This document shows positions 1 to 14,500 of a stretch of 64,000 nucleotides of DNA, piece by piece. Numbering within the stretch: position 1 is the stretch's first letter; each line of letters begins with the position of its first letter. The position numbers were made by a program, and so were the translations under genes. Origin of the DNA: Sclerodactyla briareus (lineage: Eukaryota > Echinodermata > Holothuroidea > Dendrochirotida > Sclerodactylidae); assembly GCA_026419785.1 (NCBI GenBank), contig JAODTK010005831.1, positions 1 through 64,000 on the forward strand, in the 5' to 3' direction. Below the pieces are notes generated by a model, which was given only the letters and a program-made list of their open reading frames with translations, made no database searches and had not been told where the DNA came from.

Positions 1-2429
1 TAAAATTTAAAGTTTTTAGTATAAGGTCTATCTACTTTTTCCACCAGTGCACAGCAATGGCAGCTATCACCAAATGACGACGGTTATACGTTATCTTCAA
101 ATACTGAATAAACTATTACCCTGCTTACAAAAGTCAAGGCGTTTATTTTAAAAATAACTCTGGAAGCACAGTTTTGGTGGAGGGACATCGCCTCATACCT
201 TGCTCTTGCGTTATCAGATAGTACAGTCAGGTTGGAGACACATCACAATTAACGACTGATGTCTTTCCTCGCAATGTAAAATGAACTGTCGGTCCCCGAG
301 ACCATGGGGGTCCATTTCCACGATTGAATCTGAAACCGTGGCGCATCAACTCGACTCGCAATCACAGCCGCATTTGGCAGCCTCTGAACAACTTCATGAA
401 ACACTGGGGGAGGGAGACCTGCTTTTTTTTAGGATTGTGAGAAGGCTACTGTTGTCCATTTCCAAAAGGAAAAAGACAACTGAGGTAAGGTAAAATTACA
501 CCTGTAATGGACAAAAGGCGGGGACTGATGCGAGTTCCAAATGAAAGGTTGGCAGGCTTGGTCAGCCAGTGGGGTCATTGCAACTGCATTGTGCATCAGC
601 CATAACATTTTAAATATGTAGAAATAATAACTGCGGCCTGCAAAGGGTGCATTTCCGAAGTTGCTAGCATCCAAGTATAACTGGGGAGATGTTCCAACGG
701 TAATTGCTGGGCATCCTTTCCAAGGTGGAGCCTCTAACAAGTTGGATAAGTGGCATCAGGCGCGAAAACTTTGAGGTAGAGCATACAACATACATATTTC
801 TGGGTTTGCAATCAGGAGTGCAACTAATTAAAATGATAATGTAAAACATGGTGAACATGGTAGGAATGAGGAGGTTGGAGCCATCTTTAGAGTATAGGTC
901 ACAACAAAGGCTTCGGTTCACAGATAGCGTCTTCCTTGGATACTCGTGGGATATATGTTGGACATTGCAGACTTCCCCTTTGTTGGCTTAATACGCAGGC
1001 GTGCCTCACACCGGCAGGTACACACACGATTGGACATAAAAGTCAGCTGGAGGAGTTGGGGGGGTGGGGTAGAGCCTGTGTGGAGATGTAATGCATTTTA
1101 AATATTCCACAGGGAATGATTACAATAAGGTCTCCCCCTCTAGTGACCTCTTACAACAATCCTGATCTATATGGCAGAAACAGTGGCTCGATTCCTTCCT
1201 TTGACTCCCGAACCTATATGATGAGGTCAGTCAAACTATCAGGACAGTGGGTCAATGCCTTCCTTTGCAGCCAAACCCTGACATGAGTGTGGATGAGAGG
1301 TTTTGGGCGAGTGCCTATCGCTTCATACCAGCCATTTAATTTTTGTTTTAAAGTCATGGTGAGGTATCATGGTACACTGTGCATATAGAGCTGTCAGGCG
1401 TCAATGACGTTGGCATTGCCAGGCTCGAACCACTCATCACGGAAGGAGTGCACCATCCTTCTCACACCACACCAGCTTCGTGGGGAATTGTTGCCTCAGT
1501 CCAACAGCGCGGCAGTCACACCATCGGGCAGGCAGTGAGTTTTTATATGACGCCGGGGCAGAGTCTAGCATCCTAGCATGGAGGAGACAGTGTACTTGGC
1601 TGCCTCTTTCAAGATGCGTCTGGAAGTCGTCGCATTTGGGGGTCCCCGATCGGACTTTGTCTGAAGGGGGAGGAACAGGTAGAAAGGAAATGTGTTACCA
1701 GATCTCAACCCATTTGGACTGGCACCTAAATTAGATGGTCAAACAGCTGCACAAGTCCTCCCATTTATTTTCCCCTTACAACATGCAGTATGCAAAGATC
1801 CTTTTGTAAATATGTAAATGTAAATAAATAAAATCAACATTAGACACTCTTCCCACTATGGAAAACAGTGCCATAGGGTTTACTAGGGAGGTGGGATTAG
1901 GAATCAATTTTCATCGTTTTCAAGTTAAGGATAGCGCTGCGAGAGGGCGTAGTCCAGTTTTTTCAATAGGGACTGTTGTGCATGAGCAATGACAGAAAAC
2001 GATTGCTAAGGCCACAACAGTCTCCACATGGTAAATGCTGCATTTTCGCATCTATGATAACAAAAACACAGAAAAAGGAAGGATTCACCGAAATGAATGA
2101 GATGAATTTCCAGTATTTTGTGAACAGATTTCTAGGTTTTCATTGATCCCATCATTTTCAGAAGTACTGTTTCGCCTTGACTTTGTATCAGAGGGGACTG
2201 TGTGGTTCTCCCTGTGAGTCAAAAGGCCGAATTTTGCAATATATGATGGTGCCCCTATCTATACACTCGAATTGGCTGAATTCTGTCTGGGGTTTTAGCT
2301 TCAAAAGTACACGGAGCGCATATTACGTGCAACCATCAACCACTAACAAGGTCATCATCTAACAGCAAATGGGTCCCACCTGCCACCATCTTGCAATTAT
2401 CATCAATTACTGTGCCATACTCCAGCCTC
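1..2429. other. downstream flank or 3' UTR of the RASA gene; no other gene recognised
   Basis: No recognisable protein, RNA gene or repeat family was seen. Open frames here are short and unlike any family I know. If the TGA at 2430 is the true stop, part of this stretch is 3' UTR. A minus-strand AATAAA-type signal is present near 1765-1770, but such hexamers are common in AT-rich DNA. Confidence 0.4.
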
Positions 2430-2581
2430 TCACGGAGTCCTTGAGGCAGTCCTAGGCTCTTTTGTGAGCTTTTCGATCGCCCGACAGAGGGCGCTCACTG
2501 TCTTGAAGCAGCTGAGGTCGTCCTCGATGGGCATTGTGTCCAGCTGGTCGCCCTGGTACACTGCCAGTATTGCACACGATT
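2430..2581 (-). CDS. RASA2/3: RASA exon, C-terminal helix
   Basis: Acceptor CTTGTTTCCAG. The intact frame reads ESCAILAVYQGDQLD, then MPIEDDLSCFKTVSALCRAI, then EKLTKEPRTASRTP and a TGA at 2432-2430. RASA3 has ACGSKSVYDGPEQ, then [20 protein letters not shown] and GALEQEHAQYR, so the match is clear. The TGA overlaps a possible donor (CC|GTGAGA), so either the protein ends here, about 30 residues shorter than vertebrate RASA3, or one more exon lies downstream. Confidence 0.87.
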
Positions 2582-5500
2582 CTGGAAACAAGATGATTCC
2601 ATGATTAGCAATGAGAAGTACAAGATGTTCAACCCCACTGAACAAACCAAGCTAGTCAACGATGACAGTTTGTACATTACTACTACCCATAGTGGGTAGG
2701 TTAAACTCAACCACCTAAAAAATACTAGACTTGTGTAGGGCGGGTAACCGCCACGTGTCTATCCCTGCTTGGAGCAGTATTTAACACCCCTAGAGACCCC
2801 CATTTTGGTCAGAAACCAGGATTAAACTTCATTCCACCAAGTTCGTTGTAATCCGTGGAAGTTATAGGACACATGATTATGAAATTGACCAACAAGGGCT
2901 TTGAATGGACTTCCCAATTTGGGGATTTCAACCTATAATCCCTACCCACCAAGTTCGTTCAAATCCAACTTAACTTGAAATTTCGCGAAAATCCTGCGCA
3001 AAGTAGCAGTACCCAGCATTGCAGTTGATGCCCACTTCCAAAACACATCCGAGATTTTACTAGGGCGGGACATGTGTACCAAGATCCAATGGACTAGCAT
3101 TAAAGAGTTAATTGCGCTAACGCCTATAAAGTTTCCAGCAGCGGAGCCTGGGGCGGCTGCACACCCAAAACCATAATATCCCCGGAACACTTCCAGATAT
3201 TACTGATTGAATGAAGGACCATAATCCCAACATCCAATTACAGCCTACAGTGGTGACATGAGCCGCTGTGAGGCTGTAATCGGGCATTACAGTCAAATTG
3301 TGCTGATGAAAGTCCCAAGGTGGACCGAAAAATTCACAGAACAATATATATTGTACTCCCTACGTCTACAATAAGATCGTATCCAGTTCTCCTTCCATTC
3401 TATATACAATAATATATATTATTGACACACACCAATGTAGAATGATAATTGATGTCACCCCCCTTCAAGTTTCTTGAGCTTGAGCTATGTTCATGAGTAG
3501 CCGCGTGATCCTCTCAATCTCTCGGTCTGGTCAATGTCTACGTGATACTGACTGGGAGGCCTCTGTCGCAGAGAGAGATGAAGAACGGAGACGTATGAGG
3601 GTGGTGTCGAAAAACCAGAGTGGAGAAGAGTAGCCACATATCAAATGGTTACAAGAACCACGATTACAGATAAATGAATGTTAGGTATCCTTAGCCAGTG
3701 GTACTTGCACCTTCATTTAAAACTCAAACAAGGTGGGGGATGAAGAAGAGAGAAAAAAGTTTTCGGCGGTGACCTACACCAGGTTCCCGGTTATTGGCCA
3801 GACCATCCCAATGTTAGATTTCATGTCCTAATCTTCTGGAAGACAATCACGGCCAAGATGGAACCATTGATCATTTCTATATTTACAAGCGATATATGCT
3901 GGCATCCACACCAGTGTTCAAGGACAAGACATAGTGGTCTCATAACCACCCCCTCTACCAACCCCCACCCAGCTAGTCAACCTACCACCCCAATGGCAGT
4001 CACCTGTAACAGAGTACATCCAGGTTCATTCTCCCTCGCCCAACCCCCACTCATCTATAACCGTACCACCCAATGAGAAACTCACCTGTAATAGAGTACA
4101 TCAGGTGCTTCTTCCCGTCCCAACCCCCCACCCCTCTATCAACCTTACCACCCAATGAGCACTCACCCTGTAACAGGAGTACATCCAGGTTATTCTCTCT
4201 CCCAACCCCCACCCATCTATCAAACTTACCACCCAATGAGCACTCACCTGGAACAGGAGTAATCCAGGTTCATTCTCCCTCTCCAACCCCCACCCATCTA
4301 TCAACCGTACCACCCAATGAGAACTCACCCTGTAACAGGAGTACATCCAGGTTCATTCTCCCTCTCCCAACCCCCACCCATCTATCAACCTTACCACCCA
4401 ATGAGCACTCACCTGTACAGGAGTACATCCAGGTTCATTCTCCCTCTCCCAACCCCCACCATCTATCAACCTTACCACCCAATGAGCACTCACCCTGTAA
4501 CAGGAGTACATCCAGGTTCATTCTCCCTCTCCCAACCCCCACCCATCTATCAACCTTACCACCCAATGAGCACTCACCCTGTAACAGGAGTACATCCAGG
4601 TTCATTCTCCCTCTCCCAACCCCCACCCATCTATCAACCTTACCACCCCATGAGCACTCACCCTGTAACAGGAGTACATCCAGGTTCATTCTCCCTCTCC
4701 CAACCCCCACCCATCTATCAACCTTACCACCCAATGAGCACTCACCCTGTAACAGGAGTACAATCCAGTTCATTCTCCCTCTCCCAACCCCCACCCCTCT
4801 ATCAACCTTACCACCCCATGAGCACTCACCTGTACAGGAGTACATCCAGGTTCATTCTCAAGTATGGAACTGCAGCTATGAAATCATAGAAAATAAAAAT
4901 TAATCAAATCTATATACTCACAAGCAGTCAACCAAAAAATCACCTTGTGAGTGGTCTGCTTCAAACACTTAAAAAAACAAAAAACTTTGTTTATCTTTAC
5001 TGGAATTGGCAATCAGAGTTAGTTAGGGGAGATAGGGTAGATCAATTCCTGGTACCTTGGGCTTCCCGTTGAACCGTGCACACACCCCCCGGCACTCACA
5101 CCTGCAAATCTGCAAATTATGGAACTGTGGTTGTTCCTATTCCATTAAATCGCGCACATGTGCTGGAGCCAACACTATCGTGAACTAACATGTGTAGGCG
5201 GGTAAACCACCCGACGTGTATATCCCCCTGCTTTGGAGCAACATTGGGAAATAATATCTAACACCCCATAAAACTCTCCATTTTGGTCAGAGACTAAAGA
5301 TCATGTTGTTTATGACTAACAACAGTCCTACATCACCAGTGTGTGTTTGAATCCCACAGTTGAAGAATTGCCAAAAAACCTAAATTTGACTTCTGTGACA
5401 TTGAAATCAACGTCATGTTTATTCTGCACCACTTTTGTCCCCACCCACCAAGTTTCGTGTGAATCGGACTAACTCTGTATTTTTCGAGGAAAAAAAATTG

Positions 5501-8500
5501 ACCTCTCCTCCGGTTGACCTTGAAATCACTGTCATGGTTTTCAGGAACAACTGTTGTCCCCCCCCCGCGAGTTATGTAAATCGGATAACTCAGTATTTTC
5601 GTGTAAAACCTGCAAAATAGAGGACCGCAGACATGCAGTGATGCTCACTTTCGAACTCATCCGAGATTTCACTAGGGCGGACATGTGTACCAAGTTTCAA
5701 ATCAATCGATACGTGTTATTTGCGCTAAATCGGCAAGTTTCCATTGGGGCGGCGGCAGCGGAGACGGCGGCCGAACAGCTACAAGTGACCCTGACACTTC
5801 CAGTGTTGCGATAATTACAACTTTTGCTTGGCATGGCCACTCACTAGGGGGTTTCGACAACGCTATTTTTCACACAAAGCTTTGGTTCCGGTGGCACCTG
5901 TTTAGCCCCGTTTTGGGTCTCGGTGGTTAGTATATATTCTTTTTAAACTAATATACAACAGGTCACACACTCTGACCACCCACGGCATTGAAGCATTGAG
6001 ACACGGTCATTTAGCAGTAACCACTGTAGCTTTCAACTATGAGGCCGTGGGTTCGAGGCCTGGCTCAGACAGTTGCAAAGTGATCCAGCTCTTTGTTTGC
6101 AGGGTATTTCTGCTACCCTCAATCATGGATGTTAGTTTTGTGTCGTCGGCACGGAGATGGTTCCATATAGGCCCTTGCCGAGTTCCCACAAGGGAGGAGC
6201 AGATTAAACAGACAACAACAATACCAGGAAAAACATTATTTTTCAAGACATGCGTCTCAAAATGGAGAGATGGAACGTTTTACAGATAACATTGCCACTT
6301 GACACGATACCTCCAAACTACGCTGCTATAGATTGAGATCGATAAACATCAGGTTTGTGAAGCGCGTCTCACGTGCGCGCATTAACCTTCAATTCAAACT
6401 AGCATCAGATTCCAAGTGATTGCACACCAGGGATGTCTCTACCTTCCAAGGTGATGACGAATTGGACAAATTCAGACAATGTTCCAAATTGGGATCCACC
6501 AACAGTAGGCTCTATTAGGGACATGGCCTCTTTTCAGAAGTGTACAAGCATTCTCTCTCAGGCAGTAAGTAAAAGCTCTTCCAATATCATCAGCGAACAT
6601 TATTTAGGCAGGTTTCACCCAGAGCAGTAGTTTCAACTGGAACTTACTAGAACATTACTAGACTGCAAAAACTCTAGACCATGTCACATTATATTACTAC
6701 CAAAGCCACTTCTCCGTTGACGTAGCCGCGGGGTGGAGGACTGGATGGAAGATCTGTAAACGGTTTCTTGGTGGACTTGCAGACTTAGAGAGGAAGTCAA
6801 TCCTGGAACAAAGTATATTTGCAGAGCTAGGAGAATTACGGGATGGGCAACTGTCTCTGCAGGTTCCAGGCGCGAGATGGGCCAGTACAGCCTTTCTAAT
6901 GGGCCATGATGAAGTAGGCAAAGACTTGTCAAGCATTTCGCGGGCCAGCGAAATGGGCGGGTACGCAGGCGGCTGCAAATTTTTGTTGGCCTTGTCTTGT
7001 GCATGCAGCTCCTGGATACTGGATTGATCATTTGAGCATATCAAGCCGTTGAATTTTAAGTTATAGTTATAGGGTGTAGTGAGGGTTTATCAATTCAAGT
7101 GCCCACTCGCTGGATTTGGGCATCAGAAAAAATTATCAATTTTGAAAAAATCATGGGTTAATGCCAAAATGGATCCCCAGATGTCTTCCGCCCAATTTTT
7201 TGGCACCCTAAATGACCCTCCACTGGGTCGTCAATGTGACCAATCATGATCCATCAGAGGATGCGCTAGGATGCAACTTGGATCACCCATGAACGGACGA
7301 AAGATACTTAGATAGAAATGTACTATCATAATGCTCACCCATCCACCAGCCAAGAATGAGCTTAAAAATTAAAGATGTACTAAAATGAAAAGATAGCAGA
7401 AACAGAACAAGAAGGGGTTTAAAGAAAAGACAACATTGGCATCTGGATTTTCGATCCCACAGGTGCTACCATTCCTTTCCTCTACACCAGTTGTTGGCCT
7501 GAGGGATAGCGCCCTCTGTGGCTGGACTACCTGAAACATCTGTAAAACGAGATGGCGAGGTTGTGTCTAGTCACGAAGCAGTAGAAAGGAAAGAGAGAAA
7601 TTTCGCCACAAGGAATGACCTAATAAAGTAGGAAAGTAATAGATTTCCTCTAATGTTATAGGCCGTTAGGTGATCAATATCTCGACAATTCCTGTTCCTA
7701 CTTATCTTCCATTTGTCCCGGCAGTAGATTCCGCTGGGATTTGAGTGTCCATAACAGGGCAGGAAAATTGTCAGCGTACACAGGGATTGGTTCCCTAAAG
7801 TGGTTTAGGATATCCTTCACCGCCTCTATGTTCAACTTCCTGGTTTGATTAGCAGTGAGTCTTAAGCCCCTTTTTCCCAGTTATGAGGCATTTGATTGAT
7901 TCCCAACCTTGCATGATGGGGGTACCCTCATGAGGTGAGTCGAACCGTGTTTGATGAACTTGACGATGGCTGGTGTGAAGTTATCTTCAAACAGAGCACG
8001 CAACCTTGGCCAGTGCAAGGGCTTGTCAAAAACTGAAAATAAGTAGAGTTACCCACGATGTCTGCCACTTATTGGATTGACTATTGAAATTGGTGTGAGT
8101 AAGGAGTGGGCGAGCCTCTGACATCCCACTGGAGTGCCTCTACGCGGAGCATCAATTTGACTGCTATTGTCACTGATGCCCACGTTGGTCTTGGTTAAGA
8201 CATTGCTATTCCTGGTTCTCTGAAACCCATCAGGGTAACGTGAGATACTATTCATCAACCCCACAAAACAGACTGGGTTTGGGGACTGTGAATTATGAAC
8301 ACTACCCTACATTGGATATGCACCCACCCCCAAAGATATGTTCAAAACCTTCTGGCAAGTACAGCTCCGGGTTGGGTTGGCAACCCCATCGCCCTCATTT
8401 TTTATTCCAGGGCTAGTCCTCCAGTCATAAAGGATTTGGCTCTAAGATATTTCGCCCAAAAAAACTGTTCTAGAAAGCATTTCTAGCATTCTACCAGCAT

Positions 8501-11500
8501 TTTATGCTTTCGCTGGAATCTGTCAGCGTTTTCGACATCTTTCAATCAATATACTTTGACTACTGCATGAGTTTTGGGAAGGTAATTGTATGTAATTGCC
8601 AGAAGTTTGACGTGGATTTGGGGTGGGGCGTGCGTATATAATATAGTAATTGTGGGGATAAGTGGATAGATGAACATAGATGCACCAATGCGCCATCCCA
8701 CCAAGTGTATACAATGTTTGTGAATTGTAGAACACGACCTGATCAGGAGACAATAGACCATGGTTCCACATGTCACTTCATTGCACTCATTCACAGACCA
8801 AATCCTGGGCAAATTGGAAAAGGGCATTCCCAAATTTGATGAAATGCTACAAGTATTGTAGCCTCTGGATCGTAAACAAACAGGAAATATTCGCTCTGTT
8901 TACGGACTCACAAATTTCAGGTGGAAGGATTCTTCCTGGAGCCTCTCCACTGCGGAGTATCTACAGACAGGGATGTTGCACAGGGGTGGCGACTCTGTGG
9001 GGTAAGGAGAGGGGGGTAAAAATGGGGGTAAACTATAAGGGGGACAGAAACAAAAGAAAATTGGGCCAATGAATGGACGATTATGGTGATGAATGGGTAG
9101 TTAGACTGATAGGAAAGGGGAGGGGATGATGAGAATGAAATGAAAGGAATGAAATTTGGAGAAGGGAACAATAGTGATTGATGGAGATATGACCGTGAAA
9201 AAAATCTGCGAGAAGCATAATAGCAGGCAATATAGGAGGTTGAGTATAAAAATGATTGGTGACAGTGAAAAGCTGAATCACTAACCGGGGGAGGAAAAAG
9301 GAACTGTAGGTATAATTATGGAGGTTCTTTGATGAAACCAGACTTGTAAATATGAATTGCATGGTGAGCTAGTGTTCAAAACCATCATTTTTTTTACACA
9401 GGGTTCGACTAGCCATGATCAAGTTTTTTCTCTCATGTCGTGAGTTGACTGAATTCATCTAATCTCCCTTGAGCTGATTACAGTATCATCAATCAGAGGC
9501 CTCTCAAACAATGGAAACTGTAGCACGATAAAGTACAATGGCATGTAACATAACTCTGCTATTTAGGTGTCTTTTATCTATTACATTTAGGAGACCAAAA
9601 CCTCAGAGAATTCCCAGTCAGTTCGGGTGTGGAAAGGAGACAATATGCTTGGTGTACATACAAAGTCAATCCAAAAACATGTAACAAAAGTGTCTTGTAA
9701 AACATGTCTTGTGAAAAAAGAAATATAATGGATCTGATAAAAACTTTAAAAATTAATCTTGTGATCTTCATCAGTTAGGGTGAAATTTTTTAGGTAAAAA
9801 AAATAACTCAACAGGAAAACATGCTGGAACGCAAAATTTTGGTGTGTGGGTATTTGGACATGTACCTCTTTTCATCTGTGCCAGTTCAACGCTATCATTT
9901 TTGTCAAAACTTGGTCAGAATCTAGTAACTATTCACAAAGACCGCCCAATGTGGAATATTACCGTTTTCAATCAGTTCCCATTCACAAAGAGGTTTCGAA
10001 TATATAATTCGACAGTTTCAGTTTTAGATGGTCCATCCACTCAGGAAAAAAATGGGTGATGTTACCTGTTGCATGTCTACCAATGTCCGTATTGGAGAGG
10101 GACGATAACGTAAGTCACTTTTCCCTGAAATTTTGAGATTTACAGGTTGAAATCCAGTGAATAAAAAAATATTTGTAAGGGGAAAAGTCACACCACACCT
10201 TTGCACTTGCCGGTAGGCTGAGCCGTGCTTGGTAAGCCTAAACCCGCGCCTTCTTGAAGTTCTTCACGCCAAAGTCTTCTTTCTTTCCTGAGCCTCTTGA
10301 TCAAGTACCCTGAAGTGCAGGAGCAAAAGTGGAATGATTTAACAAACATTCTAGCATACAGGAATTAAGATTCCAAACAAATATTGGCACATTCTATTTG
10401 GGATTGTTTAACCGGATCTATTTATTTTGAGCGTTTGTCAGTTATCACTTATCCTTTATTGTTGTATAACGATTCTCATATCCTAGTTCATCTCACGTGC
10501 ATACAGCAAGGACAAGGGGAAAGGGACTTAAATGACAGGAACACCTTTCCCAATGTGCGAATGTTTATTTCGCTCAGGTTTTTTTTACATGTCAAGAGGG
10601 AAAAATAAATTCTCCTTCTACCATGTTTTCATAACTTGATTTTATCTTTGTATATCTGATATTGTCTTTATACTCTTAGTTGTTGTATCTCAATTTTAGT
10701 GGCGAAGTGGGGCAATTAGATCTTTTTTTGAGCTTTCACGTATGGGCGACTTCGAACGGCAACGGATGATGATGACCGTTTTGCAACGGATTGGCCAATC
10801 CTGCTGTTTCTCGATGAATACCTCTATAACACATTAAAATTGCATCTGACCCCTGGACTGAAGAGGGTGCCCATGCACTCTCTCACCCCCCCCCCCCTTC
10901 ATGTCTATTGAGAGCAGGAAGTGTGGCAGAATAGGATTCAGCAAAGCTCTGCAAGCAGACATTCCAGGTCTTTTCTGGGCAAGGTCTTGGTTTTCACTTC
11001 CTGGTTCCACTGCGATGCGTTAGTGTGAGTTTTGGGGTGGTTTCGTTTAGGAATATTTCCAATAAGTTTCGGCAAGTGGGCTGGAGCGTCCCTGTCAGAC
11101 AAGGCATCTTTGGCTCATCCAGGTTTTGAGAAAAGTGGTCCGATCCTGGAGTGCCCTGATCGTTTTTTCAGAGGGGACATGAAATGGATTGATGACTGAA
11201 TAATCATAGACAAGTTTTGAAAATCATGGAAATAGTCATGTGTTATACAGGGTCTCACCATTGGAAAACAGAACAAGTTTCCCCTCAACCACCATGCTTT
11301 TTGTGGGGGGAAATATCACAGGACAACTTTAACACCTACGCGTTCAGGAAGACAACTAAGGCTCATCTGGGAACCCTGGTCGTATTGATCGTGGATGCAC
11401 TGGCGATAACTTGCTTTCTTTTCTTGACTAGTGCTTAAGAAGAGAACGAGGGGGCAGGGGCGTAACCAATCTCAACCTGCTCCCGGGACTTCCATTTTGA

Positions 11501-14500
11501 CGTTCCCATCCGAAGGACTATCAGTGAACTCCAGCACCCAACCACTTTCTTGGAACCTGAAGAGAGCGGAAGTTCTTTCAACTGAATGCCTCCAGCCGAC
11601 AGATGAGAGTTACTGCAAATATCCCGTAACAAACCCCAGATCCCCAGAAAATCAACTGCTCACAGCGGAATAATGGAGTGAAGACCAAGACTTGGCCCAT
11701 CGAACGGGCAGCCACCTAGGGAAGATCGTATGGTGATGGTGGAATTCGAACCCGGAATATTTGCAAAGTGGTGTCACTGATGCCACTCTTACCATTTTCG
11801 ACCACTAAGCTAGGCGATGGCATAGGAAGAGTTAGTGTGTTCCACACCCTAGGATCAGTAGAAGGCTTACCCTTCCTTCAGGGGTCCCAGCAGCTCACGG
11901 CTCTTCATTTGGGCTTTAGACCTTGTGACCACAATGTCCAAAAAAATGTGGGATGAAATGAAAAATGGCCAATGAAAAAGATCTATCCTCAAATAGACAC
12001 TGGACTCCAACGATCTTTGCTCGAGGGAGGCGGGGGGGGGACAAGGGATAACCAACAGACATCTCTAATGGATATACATGGTATGACCTCTAGGCAAATC
12101 AGGGATTGGGTCGGGGCCACAGCGGACCGGTTACTAACTGATAGTGCTTGGGAGTTAGTTGAGCTTTCCTACACTCCCTAGGCAACACACTTCATCTCCA
12201 ATGGCTCACTCAACCCAGTGATGATGGACCCCGATTTCATTGGTTGCCACCATCACACAGGAGGGTAAAGCACCCGAACGTATCCTCTCTTGCTGAGTTT
12301 CTTTCGTACAGCCAGAATTTGGAATGACGAAGGACGGCCACCTAGGGGACGTACAATTATGCCAGATCTACGCTAGCCAGACAGGTGGAATGCAACAGGC
12401 TAGTGGGGAAGGGAAGTGCAGGTGTTGTCCAAGAAATGGGTGTTGGTTGAACTGATGCATGCCAGAACAGAAACTGCCCGTTTTACCTATCATTCCCTCA
12501 ATTTTGTTGATACATATTCTAGAAAGGAAGGAAGTTTTTCTTCATCCAGAACTCACGCGTTAGTATTGACTACACCAATATTGGGAGCACAATTAGAAAT
12601 TAACATCGTTATTTACACTTCCGGTTATCCTGTGGACGGAAAGGAAATGATGGAATTGATCCAAAGCCAGAAGACTTCCTTTTGTACATATTGGTCTGTG
12701 AGTTATTCCTGGTATATGTCATAACCCTCACAGTTGTAACCATCGAGTTCCAAGCTTTCTACCGCTTTTGTTACGGAGTGCAGTCCAGCAACGAAACAAT
12801 GCATTGGATGGCATTCTGAACGCCATTAGAGCAGCAAACAACGGGGCTCTGACTTGTTGCCACATCAGCCATGGCCTTGGCGGGAAGGGGCAACTCCTTG
12901 TTTGGGAGGTAAGGCTACGCACCTTCCGGTTGTTGATGTGGGCCTTATCGAGGAGAGACCTGAAGAGTGGAAGCATATACTCCTCCTTGAAGGTCGGCAA
13001 GTTTCTTGGGAAACGGAATGTGATCAAATTCTGATGCCTTGTAACGGAAGACAAACAAATGATGGGACGTCACAGTTAAATTTTACTGTATTCATTCCAC
13101 TCTGATGTAGCCCCCACTCAACCTTTTTGCAACAATACAGTATGAGTATAAATCCAAATTGACACCCCAAAAAGTTATTCTTATCCTTTCACTCCTGCAA
13201 AGTATCATCCAAAATGGAATACAACTGATTATAGGGACTCAAATGTGGTGTCTTACATTGGGCGAAAATGAGTGTGTAAGCCTATATTACTTTGTGAGGC
13301 CCCTCCAAAACTTTGGTAGGTCCATGAATTGTTTTCATAACTATACTGATCATTTATAATTGACTTAATGATCCTGTAAGTGGAAATGGTCTCATATTTG
13401 TATTAATTCTTATTAATTTATGCATATCAGCTATCTATCTAATTAACATAGTCCTACTAAAAAAAAAAATGTTTCATTGAAGCACTTAGGCATGATTTCA
13501 CACTACCAAATTTCAACTGCTATCTTCCACCAACCAATTTCAACTAAACAGCATTCAACGATCAAAAGATTAGTAAACAGCGTTATGAATAGAAAACTAA
13601 TAGGTATTTGCGGATGAGAGGGCATTTCCGTGGGATCAGAGAATTTTCACAAGTCGTCATCGCTGCACGCTCCACCCGAAACATGGACTACTCACCACTT
13701 TATCAGGGTGGTTGACGTGATTACACAGCGGGACTGGATCGCCTTGGAAACGATCATGAGGGGCCTGGACACGGTGGTATTCATCTGGAAAACAAAACAA
13801 AAGTAACTAGAAAATGTCGGAGGGGTTAACCGCCAGACGTATATATCCCCGCAATCTCTTATTCAAGAAAAATTGGTGTGAACATGGAAAAAACCCGACA
13901 ATATTCGTGGAAAGGAGACCTTAGGAGACTTGTGAAGCGACAACGTGTTGTACAGTAAATGGGTCATTCTATAATGCACCTGTTAATTATATGAGGCATC
14001 CCTACAGCCCCAGACAAGGTGCATCCTTAAAATAAGCACCATTTATTCAAGATTCGACCTTCAACCCACATGACCACCCGACCAGAGGTCAAAATTCAGG
14101 TCAGAGGTCACACATATGCAGGTAAACAATTAATATCACAAATGGTGAAACCATCCAGCCTTCGCAGAATTCAGTTCTACGATTATAGCCAAAAAACGTT
14201 TTGACCCCTAAGTGACTCGAATGACCTTTTAGATGATATGACAGTTTTCTTGAAATTTTAATTCTCCATGTGATACATTCCACTCCTTGAGCATTTTGCA
14301 TTCTGATGAAACCACACAGTGTTATTTGCGATAAAGTACTAAAATCAGTTTTGACCCCTAAGTGACTTTAACCGAACTCAATGGACATGGCGGTTTTTAT
14401 GAAAATGTTACACCCATGTGATGCATTACTCCTAGAAAGCATATTGCATTCCATGAACATGTCCAATGTATTGCGAAAAAGGTAGAATAAAATGAACTTT

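Noticed and set aside
4073-4903. Open frames of 276, 190 and 136 residues
   Set aside because: They lie wholly in the 84-bp minisatellite, are open on both strands because the unit is a multiple of three, and have no non-repeat protein character.
6040-6075. True tRNA gene
   Set aside because: Only B-box and weak A-box similarity; no complete cloverleaf; followed by a SINE body.
12310-12380. Short frame TARIWNDEGRPPRG resembling a LINE tail
   Set aside because: Too short, and the W-N-x-L-P motif is not complete.
13696-13784. Alternative frame EYHRVQAPHDRFQGDPVPLC read as a Btk motif
   Set aside because: The frame with VSRPLMIVSKAIQ fits the RasGAP helix, and the true Btk motif lies downstream of the PH exons at 6701-6802.
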